Of a stretch of 64,000 nucleotides of DNA, positions 8,591 to 17,412 are shown one piece after another. Location: contig NZ_CP183948.1 in assembly GCF_052056485.1 (NCBI RefSeq), forward strand, positions 4,712,001 through 4,776,000, read 5' to 3'. How positions within the stretch are numbered: position 1 is the first letter of the stretch; each line of letters starts with the position of its first letter. Source of the DNA: Paenibacillus_AQ nitricinens. GTDB lineage: Bacteria; Bacillota; Bacilli; Paenibacillales; Paenibacillaceae. The position numbers were made by a program, and so were the translations under genes. The notes below the pieces were generated by a model. It was not told where the DNA came from. It saw nothing but the letters and a program-made list of their open reading frames with translations, and did no database searches.

Positions 8591-9241
8591 TTACTGCAAG
8601 CCCAAGGTAGTCACTGCTTGTACAAGTGAAGGTGTAACCCAGCGCATCATGATCGGCGTAACATAGGTCTCAAAGCTAGAAATGCCCAGAATCAACAGAG
8701 CCATCACAAGTGACAATATCGTGTACATCGTAAAAGGCCGAGTTATTGGCGTCCGGCGTTGTCCTAACACTCGGCTACGAATCATCTGCAAGGAAAAGGC
8801 GATCGCTGCTGCACTACTTACTAACAACACAGGGATCAGTACCAGATTGTGCGGAGCCACAGAGACTAGTGCGAACAGCATCCCGTGCCAAGAATATTGA
8901 CTGACTAGACAACCGACTGTAAAGCCGATCAGTACCCCTTTTAAAAAATCAAGAATCAAGATTCCCGGCAACCCAATGACTGATAATCCAAGGATCCAGA
9001 TCAGCCCAATCCATTTTAAGTTTAAGGCCGCTATACTCCAGTACGAATCAGGTGCTGCAGATAGACCCTGCTGATCAACCGTTACAAAGAAATTCCCTAG
9101 ATAATCCCCCAGCTCCTGTTGCTGATCCATCGTAAGCGCACTAACGATAAGAGCTCCAAATACAACACCTACCAGAAATAATACGCCGACAAAAATATAC
9201 AGAGGCGTCTGTTCCTTCATCATCAGCCTTAAATTACGCAT
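8591..9241 (-). CDS. spoIIM: Stage II sporulation protein M
   Basis: A 216-aa integral membrane protein with five or so hydrophobic segments, the length and topology of SpoIIM. With SpoIID and SpoIIP it forms the complex that remodels peptidoglycan during forespore engulfment. The motif L-D-F-L-K-G-V-L-I-G in the middle and the S-V-A-P-H-N-L stretch are typical of the SpoIIM/stage II family. It lies upstream of fur, as in Bacillus. Confidence 0.93.
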   Translation of the reverse strand: MRNLRLMMKEQTPLYIFVGVLFLVGVVFGALIVSALTMDQQQELGDYLGNFFVTVDQQGLSAAPDSYWSIAALNLKWIGLIWILGLSVIGLPGILILDFLKGVLIGFTVGCLVSQYSWHGMLFALVSVAPHNLVLIPVLLVSSAAAIAFSLQMIRSRVLGQRRTPITRPFTMYTILSLVMALLILGISSFETYVTPIMMRWVTPSLVQAVTTLGLQ

Positions 9242-9322
9242 CGAGACGTTCCCCTTTCCGGTTACATGTTACACCATATGAGAAAACGTCCCGCGATATG
9301 ACTTGTCCTTAGGACAATAACT

Positions 9323-10522
9323 CTACTTTCCAGGTTGTACGACTTTACCGTATGTTCCTCCACCGCCTGCCGATAGCTCCAAAATTCCAGAGCGGGCCTG
9401 GACGATCATCGACGCCAAATCCGCACCTATAACGCTGGCAATTTCCGCTTCACCACAACCATGTAAAATGTTCATCTCAGTTCCAAACGCTTGCAGTAAC
9501 GCGTTCATTTTCGCCTTCCCTAACCCCGGGATAAATTCAAGCGGAACCTGGTAATGATAGGGTGGACGATCAGCAGGTACTATCGGTGTCTTGCGGTCCG
9601 CAATATCTAAGATCCGGTCGAATACACCTCTAACCAGCTTAAGACTGCCACAATACTGGCAGCGTTCCGATGTGACATAAGCTTCGTCAATAATACTGCC
9701 ACAACCTCCGCAGTAGGTTCGGTGGTATTTACCAAGCCGGGGGTTAAGTCCGAAATTGGCAGTTACCTTCCGCCCTTCCTTACGTTCTAGTGCGAGTCGT
9801 AGTTCAGCAAATGAAGGTCGTGCCAACGCCATGACATTATACTCACGGCCTAGTTTGCCCAGTGAATGCGCATCAGAGTTCGTTAGGAATGTGAAGTCAT
9901 CCAGCTCAGAAAGATAACCCGCCATTTCCGAATCTGCACTCAGCCCTAGCTCAACTGCTGCTATGCGATCCAGATCAAAGATGTCTGCCATACGCTCCGC
10001 TGCACAGCCGTACAAGCCCTTGTGAGGCGTGAAAATATGTGCAGGGATAAGAATGCCTCCCCGCCCATAAATCTCATCCTGAAGCTCCCTAGCCGGAGCA
10101 TACAGGCGCTGAGAACTTAGATTCACATTCCGCATATAGCGGCTCATCCACGCACTAAAATCGGTCATGCGCTCCAAGTCCGGCATGTAGGCAAGCACAT
10201 GGCACTCTTTTCGCCCAGGCTCGCGGATTTCAATCTCTGTTCCCAGAATGATCGTAGTCCCTCGGTAAGCAATCCCTCCACCTTCAGCTAACGTCATCTC
10301 TCCAGATTCCAAGGAACGCTCCATATCACGTAGAACGCCAGGTGAATGACTATCAATAATACCGATCATTTCCAGTCCCTTGCGCTCTGCAGCCTCTTTG
10401 GCAATGCCTGCAAAGGTAAGCTCGCGGGAGCCGCTGATTTTGACCGCTTGTCCTTCCGACGTTCGTCCAATATGAACATGCAAATCGCAATAGAAGCTCT
10501 TCAGTTCAGTTGTTAATTCCAT
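9323..10522 (-). CDS. Endonuclease Q family protein (PHP-domain DNA repair nuclease)
   Basis: A 399-aa protein. The N-terminal PHP metal site is visible as C-D-L-H-V-H and later I-D-S-H-S, P-A-H-I-F-T-P and N-S-D-A-H. A four-cysteine zinc ribbon (C-G-G-C ... C-Q-Y-C) lies near residue 275. A C-terminal helix-hairpin-helix-like piece (F-I-P-G-L-G-K-A-K) completes the EndoQ layout. EndoQ nicks DNA 5' of deaminated bases such as uracil and hypoxanthine. The ATG at 10522 overlaps the end of nudF, so translation is coupled; a longer TTG start at 10549 is possible. The identification rests on domain order and is fairly secure; biochemical activity is inferred. Confidence 0.82.
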   Translation of the reverse strand: MELTTELKSFYCDLHVHIGRTSEGQAVKISGSRELTFAGIAKEAAERKGLEMIGIIDSHSPGVLRDMERSLESGEMTLAEGGGIAYRGTTIILGTEIEIREPGRKECHVLAYMPDLERMTDFSAWMSRYMRNVNLSSQRLYAPARELQDEIYGRGGILIPAHIFTPHKGLYGCAAERMADIFDLDRIAAVELGLSADSEMAGYLSELDDFTFLTNSDAHSLGKLGREYNVMALARPSFAELRLALERKEGRKVTANFGLNPRLGKYHRTYCGGCGSIIDEAYVTSERCQYCGSLKLVRGVFDRILDIADRKTPIVPADRPPYHYQVPLEFIPGLGKAKMNALLQAFGTEMNILHGCGEAEIASVIGADLASMIVQARSGILELSAGGGGTYGKVVQPGK

Positions 10523-11085
10523 TGGCCAGTCAGCGTGTATAGATGCCAAGCATACACTGCCATCATCGTCTTCGCGTCCGCGATGCGCCCGTCAGCCATA
10601 TATTGATACGCTTCCTCCAGGGTAAGCTCCGAAACTTCTAGAAATTCGTCCTCGTCCAGGGACATATCCCCTGGCTTTGCATTAGTAGTCACATACAAAT
10701 GAATAATCTCATCGGCAAAGCCGGGAGAAGTATAGAAGGATTTAAGCAATTTCAGATCTCCACTGTGAAAGCCAGTCTCTTCCTGAAGTTCACGACCAGC
10801 CGCAACTAATGGATCTTCACCTTTATCCAGCTTCCCTGCCGGAATTTCTACTTCAGTGCGTTGCATAGGCTGACGGTATTGCTCTACAACAAGCATTTTG
10901 TTGTTGTTTAAAGCAAGCACCGCTACGGCGCCGGGATGCTTCACAACTTCACGTGTGGCTGTATTTCCATCAGGCAGTCTCACTGTGTCCACCTGTAAAG
11001 AAATAATCTTCCCATCAAAAACAGGCTGGGTAGACAATGTCACTTCATCAAGCTCGGGTTTGCTGTGCAAATGTTGTTCTCCCAT
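10513..11085 (-). CDS. nudF: ADP-ribose pyrophosphatase NudF (Nudix hydrolase)
   Basis: A 190-aa Nudix hydrolase that cleaves ADP-ribose to AMP and ribose-5-phosphate. The Nudix box is complete (G-K-L-D-K-G-E ... G-R-E-L-Q-E-E-T-G-F, about residues 83-105). The proline-containing loop Y-T-S-P-G-F about 15 residues later marks the ADP-ribose subfamily. The start follows AAAGGAGACC. It overlaps the EndoQ-like gene by 10 bases, and mciZ is divergent upstream, as in Bacillus subtilis. Confidence 0.93.
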   Translation of the reverse strand: MGEQHLHSKPELDEVTLSTQPVFDGKIISLQVDTVRLPDGNTATREVVKHPGAVAVLALNNNKMLVVEQYRQPMQRTEVEIPAGKLDKGEDPLVAAGRELQEETGFHSGDLKLLKSFYTSPGFADEIIHLYVTTNAKPGDMSLDEDEFLEVSELTLEEAYQYMADGRIADAKTMMAVYAWHLYTLTGQWN

Positions 11086-11162
11086 AAAGTTTCTGGTCTC
11101 CTTTTTCTCTATTGTGCATACGGTGTATTATAGCAAACTTAAAGGGAAAGAAGGAATTTCAG

Positions 11163-11336
11163 ATGAACGAAATCTTCAGCCGTACAAGCTCAGCCGCAGT
11201 TACAATGGTAGGTAAACCGGAGGAAATCAAAGCCATCTTAGCTAGGTGGATAGAGCGGTATGGGCCCGATATGCCTCTCTCCTACATTCTCTCCCTAAAG
11301 GATCAATCCAAGTTCATTCCAACCAAAGCAGGGTAA
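11163..11336 (+). CDS. mciZ: MciZ-like inhibitor of FtsZ assembly
   Basis: A 57-aa peptide behind a GAAGGAAT site. Its centre reads V-T-M-V-G-K-P-E-E-I-K-A, close to the V-V-L-V-G-K-A-W-E-I-R-A of the 40-aa Bacillus MciZ, and it is followed by an amphipathic stretch R-W-I-E-R-Y-G. MciZ caps FtsZ filaments and blocks Z-ring formation in the mother cell during sporulation. The place next to nudF is also that of Bacillus mciZ. It carries about 12 extra residues at the N-terminus and a longer C-terminal tail; an internal start is possible. The identity rests on a short motif plus synteny. Confidence 0.75.
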   Translation: MNEIFSRTSSAAVTMVGKPEEIKAILARWIERYGPDMPLSYILSLKDQSKFIPTKAG

Positions 11337-11386
11337 ATTCATTCTTTCCTTTAGGATTTAATCATACAAGTGCATCCGAATATAGG

Positions 11387-11437
11387 GGTGTCCCAAAAGC
11401 CAAGAAATGGCTGCTGGGGCACCTCAGTCTTTTTTTT
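11387..11437 (+). terminator. Terminator after mciZ
   Basis: GGTGTCCC-AAAGCCA, an AGAAA loop and TGGCT-CTGGGGCACC form a long stem followed by eight T residues. Confidence 0.85.
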
Positions 11438-11503
11438 GAGCTATGTTTTAAATCCTATACGCACCTCTTCATAAGGCTAAATCTGGCTGTATTAAACTCC
11501 CCA

Positions 11504-11553
11504 TAAAAAATGCAGAGCAGCAATCCTCCATTTCGGTAGGATCACTGCTCTGC
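11504..11553 (-). terminator. Terminator after the M20 peptidase gene
   Basis: On the minus strand GCAGAGCAG-ATCCT pairs with AGGAT-CTGCTCTGC across a short loop and runs into a TTTTTT tract. It lies just past the stop codon at 11569. Confidence 0.85.
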
Positions 11554-11568
11554 TATTTTATAAGACGG

Positions 11569-12696
11569 TTATCCCTTTACGCTTTCTTTAACAATACTCA
11601 CTACAAGCTCAGCCACTTTAACGATATCTTCGGCTTTAATCCGTTCCTTAGTGGTATGGATATGCTCGTATCCTACAGCTAGGTTAATGGTCGGAACATC
11701 TAAGCCATTGAACACGTTAGCGTCACTTCCACCACCAGAGTGGAACAGACGCGGTGTAAGACCCATAGAAGTGATAGCCCGTTGTGCAAGCTGTACCAAT
11801 GGATCATTTTCATTAAAGCTGAAAGCTGGATAAATAATTTCACTGCGGAATTCGCATTCTGCACCGTATTCGCGGACAGTGGTCTCCAGTGCTTCACGCA
11901 TCGAAGCAATTTGATCGCCAACCTTTTCCTGCACGATACTCCGTGCTTCTGCATCCAATTGAACGTGATCGCACACCACATTCGTAGGTCCGCCGCCAGC
12001 GAATTTACCAATATTCGCAGTCGTTTCGTTGTCGATCCGTCCAAGCTTCATGGCAGCGATTGCTTTGCTTGCTACTTGAATCGCGCTGATGCCGTCTTCT
12101 GGATTAACACCTGCATGAGCAGATTTACCGAAGATTTGCATCGTAATCTTAGCTTGTGTAGGTGCCGCAACTGCAATCGCTCCGACTTCACCATTAGAAT
12201 CGAGTGCGAAACCGAAGTCTGCATCCAAGTGACTCGGATCCATCGAGCGTGCACCCAGCAATCCAGATTCTTCACCCGCAGTAATTACGAACTGAATCTG
12301 ACCATGTGGCAATTTTTGCTCTTGAATCACTCTGATCGCTTCGAACAGTGCAGCTAGACCCGCTTTGTCGTCTGCACCAAGAATCGTAGTGCCGTCACTT
12401 GTAATCCATCCATCCGCGCCGAGCGTAGGCTTGATATTTTGTCCAGGGACAACCGTATCCATGTGGCAAGTGAACAGAAGCTTTGGTGCAGATCCAACGT
12501 TCACAGCCGGCCAGGTAATGAACAGATTACCCGCTCCATGTCCAGTTCTTTCCTGGGAATCATCTTCGGTAACTTCTAAGCCAAGAGCGTTAAATTTGCT
12601 CTTGAGCACATCGGCAATCTGCCGTTCATTTCTTGTTTCACTATCAACTTGGACAAGCTCCATAAATTCTTGAATCAATCTGTCTTGTGAAATCAC
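11569..12696 (-). CDS. M20 family metallopeptidase, tripeptidase (PepT)-like
   Basis: A 375-aa zinc exopeptidase of the PepT-like M20 group (like Bacillus YqjE). Metal ligands are visible in order: T-C-H-M-D-T, G-A-D-D-K-A-G, the catalytic glutamates in T-A-G-E-E-S-G, A-L-D-S-N-G and the C-terminal Y-E-H-I-H-T. A lid/dimerisation domain lies between residues about 180 and 290 (K-S-A-H-A-G-V). It probably releases N-terminal residues from short peptides in the cytoplasm. The ATG at 12696 has a GAGAGGGAAG-type site. It is monocistronic with its own terminator. Confidence 0.9.
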   Translation of the reverse strand: MISQDRLIQEFMELVQVDSETRNERQIADVLKSKFNALGLEVTEDDSQERTGHGAGNLFITWPAVNVGSAPKLLFTCHMDTVVPGQNIKPTLGADGWITSDGTTILGADDKAGLAALFEAIRVIQEQKLPHGQIQFVITAGEESGLLGARSMDPSHLDADFGFALDSNGEVGAIAVAAPTQAKITMQIFGKSAHAGVNPEDGISAIQVASKAIAAMKLGRIDNETTANIGKFAGGGPTNVVCDHVQLDAEARSIVQEKVGDQIASMREALETTVREYGAECEFRSEIIYPAFSFNENDPLVQLAQRAITSMGLTPRLFHSGGGSDANVFNGLDVPTINLAVGYEHIHTTKERIKAEDIVKVAELVVSIVKESVKG

Positions 12697-12790
12697 TGGA
12701 CTTCCCTCTCTTTCGTGAATACGTTACAATGGTTGTACAGAAAGACCATCTTCATGCAATTAACTTAAACTAAATCTAAAGGAGTTACTC

Positions 12791-12892
12791 ATGCAACGTA
12801 ATAAATGGTTCAAAATCTTCATCTACGTCATGTTGTTCGCCATGATTGCCTCTACGCTCTTTATGGTTATCGAGCCTTTCCTTGCAGGTTAA
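12791..12892 (+). CDS. Prli42-like stressosome-associated membrane miniprotein
   Basis: A 33-aa protein behind AAAGGAGTTACTC. It has a basic N-terminus (M-Q-R-N-K-W-F-K), one transmembrane helix (I-F-I-Y-V-M-L-F-A-M-I-A-S-T-L-F) and a P-F-L tail. This is the layout of Prli42, the miniprotein that tethers the Listeria stressosome to the membrane. The family is short and hydrophobic, so similarity is judged by architecture and a few positions (basic start, A-M/A-x-x-S-T). It lies divergent to the M20 peptidase gene. Confidence 0.72.
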   Translation: MQRNKWFKIFIYVMLFAMIASTLFMVIEPFLAG

Positions 12893-12974
12893 TATCTACA
12901 CAAGGAACATTGATAATAGCGGCTAGGGACTCCCTTGCCGCTATTTGGCTTGCCTGTTAGTTCGTTATTCAACC

Positions 12975-13685
12975 TTAAGCCATAGTGCCGAAGAACTCAT
13001 CCTGCTCTTCATAAGGAAAGTGTCTTAGAAAATACGGAACCAATTCTTTGGCCACATCTTGAAGTTCAAAACGACGACCTGCACATTCTTCTAGGGAGGT
13101 TATTCCAAATTCAGTGATACCGCATGGAATAATTCCTTGAAAGCCGTGTCCAGATATCCCTTCAGAAATGTTAAAGGCAAAACCATGGCTAGTTACAAAC
13201 CCTCTTCGGAATTTGCTTTTGTTAAACTTGACACCAATGGCACAGATTTTCTCGTCGCCAACCCATACCCCTGTATACTCCGGCTTCCGTTCCCCTACAA
13301 TTCCGTAGGATGCCAAATAATCAATAATCACTGCTTCCAGACTGCGCAAGTACCCGCGTAAATCAACCTTACCTTCTTCACCGAGCATAAGGATCGGATA
13401 ACCTACTAGCTGACCCGGTCCGTGATATGTAATATCTCCTCCCCGGTCGATTTCAAACAGCGCAATTCCTTTTTCTTTGAGCTGCTCTTCATCTAGAAGA
13501 AGATGTTCGGGATGATTCTGTGAACCAATAGTATAGGTAGGCGGATGCTGCAAAAGAATCAATCGTTCCGGTTGCTCACCAGCATCAATGGCGTGCACAC
13601 TTTCCTTTTGCAGATCCCATGCCTCCCCATACTCCATAATAGGGTCATATGAAATCTGCAGCTTACGATTATCCGAAATATTCAT
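12975..13685 (-). CDS. lipB: Lipoyl(octanoyl) transferase
   Basis: Transfers octanoyl groups from acyl carrier protein to lipoyl domains, the first step of lipoate assembly. The 236-aa protein shows R-G-G-D-I-T-Y-H-G-P-G-Q-L (about residues 77-89), the lysine in K-I-C-A-I-G-V-K, and the catalytic cysteine in I-I-P-C-G-I. The start follows AAAAAGGGGACC. It lies just downstream of bkdB in the same orientation. The E2 subunit encoded there needs lipoylation, so the linkage is functional. Bacillus subtilis uses LipM rather than LipB, so this is a lineage difference. Confidence 0.93.
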   Translation of the reverse strand: MNISDNRKLQISYDPIMEYGEAWDLQKESVHAIDAGEQPERLILLQHPPTYTIGSQNHPEHLLLDEEQLKEKGIALFEIDRGGDITYHGPGQLVGYPILMLGEEGKVDLRGYLRSLEAVIIDYLASYGIVGERKPEYTGVWVGDEKICAIGVKFNKSKFRRGFVTSHGFAFNISEGISGHGFQGIIPCGITEFGITSLEECAGRRFELQDVAKELVPYFLRHFPYEEQDEFFGTMA

Positions 13686-13742
13686 ACCGTCAGGTCCCCT
13701 TTTTCAGTCTCATGCCTGCACAGTTTGGCTCGTTATTATTTT

Positions 13743-15104
13743 TTAGTAAAGTTTCGTATCTGGGGTATATCCTTCGATGTTATCCTTAACGCGTTGCAAG
13801 AAACGACCGCAAATTACTCCGTCCAGAATCCGATGATCCAGCGACAGACAAATATTAGCCATTGATCGCACACCTATCATATCGTTTATGACCACAGGTC
13901 TTTTTACAATCGATTCAAACGTTAAAATCGCTGCCTGTGGATAGTTAATGATTGGATAAGAAAGAATGGAGCCAAATGAGCCGGTATTATTTACAGTGAA
14001 AGTTCCTCCCTGCAAATCTTCCAGACTGAGTTTGCCTTCGCGGGTTTTTTGTGCCAATTCATCAATCTCACGTGCCAGCCCGGCAATATTTTTCTGATCA
14101 GCCTTCTTAATTACAGGAGTGATAACCGAATCTTCAGTACCTACCGCTAACGAGATATTGATATCACGTTTGACAATAATTTTGTCTACAGCCCAGACAG
14201 AGTTCATAATCGGGTAATCCTTAATCGCACTCACAACAGCCTTCATCATGAAAGCCAGATAGGTTAGATTGATACCTTCTTTGCGCTTGAACTCATCCTT
14301 ATGTTTATTGCGCAGTGCGACCAGATTAGTCACATCTACCTCAATCATTGTCCAAGCATGCGGAATTTCCGAGACACTTTGGCGCATTCTTGTAGCGATT
14401 GTATTCCGGATTGGTGTTACATCAATCAGGTATTCCGAACTGCTGCCTCGGCCACCCTCGACTTCAATTGTTGGAATACGAGGAGATTCACTCAAATGTA
14501 AACCCGATTGGCGAAGAGGCTCTTCCGTCTTCTTCTTTTCAGCTTGAACGAACTGAGGAGCAGGCGGTTGTGACACCGCTGGTGCAGGTTGACTAGCAGA
14601 AATCGAAGCTGGAGATGTAGCTCCGCCACTTTCGATGAAGGTCAGCACATCCTTACGGGTAATTCGACCGCCCATACCAGTACCCAAGACTAAATTCAGA
14701 TCGATGTTATGCTCAGCCGCCAAAGTCTGCACCGCAGGAGAGTAGCGTGCACGCATCGTATCGCTAGCAGTTGAATTCGCATTTTGACCCGCAGCATTAT
14801 TAGCTGCAACTGTGTTTGTGTTAGTCACGTTTACAGCAGCAGGTGCAGTCACAGGCACGGCAATACGACAAATGACTTCGCCGACATTAACAACCTGACC
14901 TTCTTCCGCCAATAGTTCACCCATAACTCCATCTATCGTTGAAGGCAATTCAGCATTTACCTTATCTGTAATAAGCTCACATATTGGTTCGTATTGCTCT
15001 ACCGGATCGCCCGGTTTCTTCAGCCATTTGCCGATCGTCGCCGATACTAGCGATTCCGCCAGCTGCGGCATGATCACGTCAGTCAACTTTTGGTTGTCAG
15101 ACAT
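13743..15104 (-). CDS. bkdB: Branched-chain 2-oxoacid dehydrogenase E2 (dihydrolipoamide acyltransferase)
   Basis: The 453-aa E2 core of the branched-chain 2-oxoacid dehydrogenase complex. One lipoyl domain (residues about 5-80, lipoyl-lysine in I-T-D-K-V-N-A) is followed by an Ala/Asn/Thr-rich linker and a peripheral subunit-binding domain (S-P-A-V-Q-T-L-A, about 135-170). A second Ala/Pro linker leads to the catalytic acyltransferase domain with H-R-I-L-D-G-V. The ATG at 15104 has an AAGGAGTGAAAAG site; the upstream extension is repetitive non-coding sequence. It follows bkdAB after a 156-base repeat-rich gap. Confidence 0.94.
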   Translation of the reverse strand: MSDNQKLTDVIMPQLAESLVSATIGKWLKKPGDPVEQYEPICELITDKVNAELPSTIDGVMGELLAEEGQVVNVGEVICRIAVPVTAPAAVNVTNTNTVAANNAAGQNANSTASDTMRARYSPAVQTLAAEHNIDLNLVLGTGMGGRITRKDVLTFIESGGATSPASISASQPAPAVSQPPAPQFVQAEKKKTEEPLRQSGLHLSESPRIPTIEVEGGRGSSSEYLIDVTPIRNTIATRMRQSVSEIPHAWTMIEVDVTNLVALRNKHKDEFKRKEGINLTYLAFMMKAVVSAIKDYPIMNSVWAVDKIIVKRDINISLAVGTEDSVITPVIKKADQKNIAGLAREIDELAQKTREGKLSLEDLQGGTFTVNNTGSFGSILSYPIINYPQAAILTFESIVKRPVVINDMIGVRSMANICLSLDHRILDGVICGRFLQRVKDNIEGYTPDTKLY

Positions 15105-15119
15105 CTTTTCACTCCTTAA

Positions 15120-15245
15120 AAGTTTTACGAAGCTTCGCTTCTTAGAAATACTTCGCAGTAAAACTTGCATCGTAAGCATTCGCTTATGTTTTACGAAGTA
15201 AAACTCACTTCGTAAGCATAATCTTTAAGTTTTACGAAGCTTCGC
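15120..15245. repeat. Short repeats between bkdAB and bkdB
   Basis: A 19-bp sequence beginning AAGTTTTACGAAGC occurs exactly at 15120-15138 and again at 15227-15245. Between them are CGTAAGCAT twice (15171-15179, 15211-15219) and the near-palindrome TTTTACGAAGTAAAA (15189-15203). The units are both direct and inverted and could fold into several hairpins in the bkd mRNA. They resemble a small palindromic intergenic repeat element rather than a terminator. Confidence 0.75.
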
Positions 15246-15260
15246 GTCCACTCCACTATT

Positions 15261-16247
15261 TTAATATTGCGCCAGTCGAAGCATTTCTGCCTTCACTTTT
15301 TCCTTGCTAAGCATGAAGAACTTCTCCATTGGTGGACTGATTGGCATCGCCGGAACATCGGGACCACAAAGACGGAAGATCGGCGCGTCTAGTTCAAATA
15401 GACAATGCTCAGCGATAATTGCCGCCACTTCGCCACCAATACCGCCCGTTTTATTGTCCTCGTGCACAATAAGAACCTTCCCTGTCTCACGAGCAGCAGC
15501 TATGATCGCCTCACGATCAAGAGGCTGCAAGGTCCGCAGATCCAGAATATGCGCTGTAATGCCTTCTTCGCGCTCCAATTCTTCTGCTGCTTGCATCGCA
15601 AAATGCAATGGCAAACTATAACCAATAACCGTAATATCTGTTCCCTTACGCAGCAGATTAGCTTCGCCAATTGGAACGATGTAATCACCTTCTGGCACTT
15701 CTTCCTTGATCAGCTTATAGCACTTTTTGTTCTCGAAGAATAAAACCGGGTCAGGATCACGTACGGCTGCCTTCAATAGTCCCTTTGCATCGTAAGCAGA
15801 GTAAGGTGCGACAATCTTCAAGCCTGGTGTACCGAAGAAAATCGATTCCGGACACTGAGAATGGTACAGACCGCCGAATACACCGCCGCCGATAGGCGCA
15901 CGAATGACAACCGGGCAATTCCAATCGTTATTTGAACGATAGCGGATTTTGGCCGCTTCGCTAATGATTTGATTCGTTGCTGGAAGCATGAAGTCAGAGT
16001 ACTGCATTTCAGCAATCGGCTTCATACCATACATAGCTGCACCAATCGCCACACCAGCAATAGCTGATTCCGCTAACGGTGTATCCAGTACACGCTCTTC
16101 TCCGAACTGTTCTTGCAGACCTTTTGTTGTGGTAAATACGCCACCCTTGAGACCCACGTCCTCGCCAAGCACAAACACGGATTCATCACGTTCCATTTCT
16201 TCCTTCATCGCGAGCCGAATGGCATCGATATATTCCATTATAGCCAT
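15261..16247 (-). CDS. bkdAB: Branched-chain 2-oxoacid dehydrogenase E1 beta subunit
   Basis: A 328-aa transketolase-like beta subunit that pairs with BkdAA to decarboxylate 2-oxoacids of Leu, Ile and Val on thiamine diphosphate. The N-terminal Pyr-domain motifs (L-G-E-D-V-G-L-K-G-G-V-F, D-T-P-L-A-E-S-A-I-A-G) and the C-terminal transketolase C domain (H-E-D-N-K-T-G-G-I-G-G-E) are intact. The length equals Bacillus BkdAB (327). It starts 3 bases after the bkdAA stop. Confidence 0.94.
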   Translation of the reverse strand: MAIMEYIDAIRLAMKEEMERDESVFVLGEDVGLKGGVFTTTKGLQEQFGEERVLDTPLAESAIAGVAIGAAMYGMKPIAEMQYSDFMLPATNQIISEAAKIRYRSNNDWNCPVVIRAPIGGGVFGGLYHSQCPESIFFGTPGLKIVAPYSAYDAKGLLKAAVRDPDPVLFFENKKCYKLIKEEVPEGDYIVPIGEANLLRKGTDITVIGYSLPLHFAMQAAEELEREEGITAHILDLRTLQPLDREAIIAAARETGKVLIVHEDNKTGGIGGEVAAIIAEHCLFELDAPIFRLCGPDVPAMPISPPMEKFFMLSKEKVKAEMLRLAQY

Positions 16248-16250
16248 GGT

Positions 16251-17282
16251 TTATGCTCCTCCTTTCAGGTCGGAATCACTGTAAACATGCAGCAGTGTAT
16301 CTTCCGGTTTCGGGAACGGAGCGTTGTCAGCATATTCGATAGCTGCTTTAAGCTCAAGATTGCATTCAGCAATAAGATCTTGTTCTTGCTCGTCACTCCA
16401 AAGTCCCAGACCGATCAGGTAATTACGGAATCCTGCTACACCGTCCTTCTTCCAATTCTCATCAACCTCTTCTTTGGTCCGATAAGCCAAATCATTGTCC
16501 GAGGTGGAGTGTGGAGATAAACGGTACATCATGGCTTCAATTAACGTAGGACCTTCACCCGCAAGTGCTCTTTCCCGAGCTTCCTTAACGACACGATATA
16601 CTTCCAGTGGATCATTGCCGTCTACACGCACCCCTGGAAACCCATAACCCAGAGCACGGTCGCTGACCTTACCTCCAAGCTGTTTGTGAGCAGGAATAGA
16701 GATCGCGTACTGATTATTCTGACACATGATAATAACCGGTAGCTTATTCACTCCGGCAAAGTTACAAGCTTCATGAAAATCGCCTTGGTTGCTAGAGCCT
16801 TCCCCGAAGGTTACAAATGAGACGAATTTTTTCTTTTGCATTTTGGCTGCCAAAGCAAAACCAACCGCATGAGGGACCTGCGTGGTTACAGGACTTGAGC
16901 CTGTCACAATACGCAGACGCTTACTACCAAAGTGACCTGGCATTTGCCGCCCACCACTGTTTGGATCTTCTGCCTTTGCGAACACAGACAACATCAATTC
17001 ACGAGTAGTCATACCCACGGAGAGTACGAAAGCATAATCACGGTAATAAGGTAAAAAATAATCATTCTGCCGGTCCAGCGCAAATGCTGCTGCTACCTGA
17101 CCCGCCTCCTGGCCAATGCCGGAGACATGAAAGTTAATCTTGCCAGCGCGCTGAAGCAGCAGACTGCGCTCGTCGTATTTACGTGCGAGCAGCATATATC
17201 TGTACATATCGATGACCTGGCCGTCACTTAGTCCAAGCTGCTTATGTCTGTTAATCGTTTCTACAGTATCTTGGGATTCCAT
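16251..17282 (-). CDS. bkdAA: Branched-chain 2-oxoacid dehydrogenase E1 alpha subunit
   Basis: A 343-aa thiamine-diphosphate-binding alpha subunit. The ThDP/Mg motif is G-E-G-S-S-N-Q-G-D-F-H-E-A-C-N (about residues 160-174), and the phosphorylation-loop-like Y-R-L-S-P-H-S-T-S-D-N lies near 258. ATG 17282 has an AGGAGGTATC site. It lies between lpdV and bkdAB. The ptb-buk-bcd genes found with bkd in Bacillus are absent from this cluster. Confidence 0.94.
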   Translation of the reverse strand: MESQDTVETINRHKQLGLSDGQVIDMYRYMLLARKYDERSLLLQRAGKINFHVSGIGQEAGQVAAAFALDRQNDYFLPYYRDYAFVLSVGMTTRELMLSVFAKAEDPNSGGRQMPGHFGSKRLRIVTGSSPVTTQVPHAVGFALAAKMQKKKFVSFVTFGEGSSNQGDFHEACNFAGVNKLPVIIMCQNNQYAISIPAHKQLGGKVSDRALGYGFPGVRVDGNDPLEVYRVVKEARERALAGEGPTLIEAMMYRLSPHSTSDNDLAYRTKEEVDENWKKDGVAGFRNYLIGLGLWSDEQEQDLIAECNLELKAAIEYADNAPFPKPEDTLLHVYSDSDLKGGA

Positions 17283-17412
17283 AAAGAGATACCTCCTTAT
17301 TCATAAAGCCTGAGTCTTACAGGATTTAAGACCAATTGTATCCTGATCTTAAAACCTGGTACTAAGACTTGGCTTGAGTTTATTATAATCCCTTTCTACC
17401 CAAAAAGAAAAG

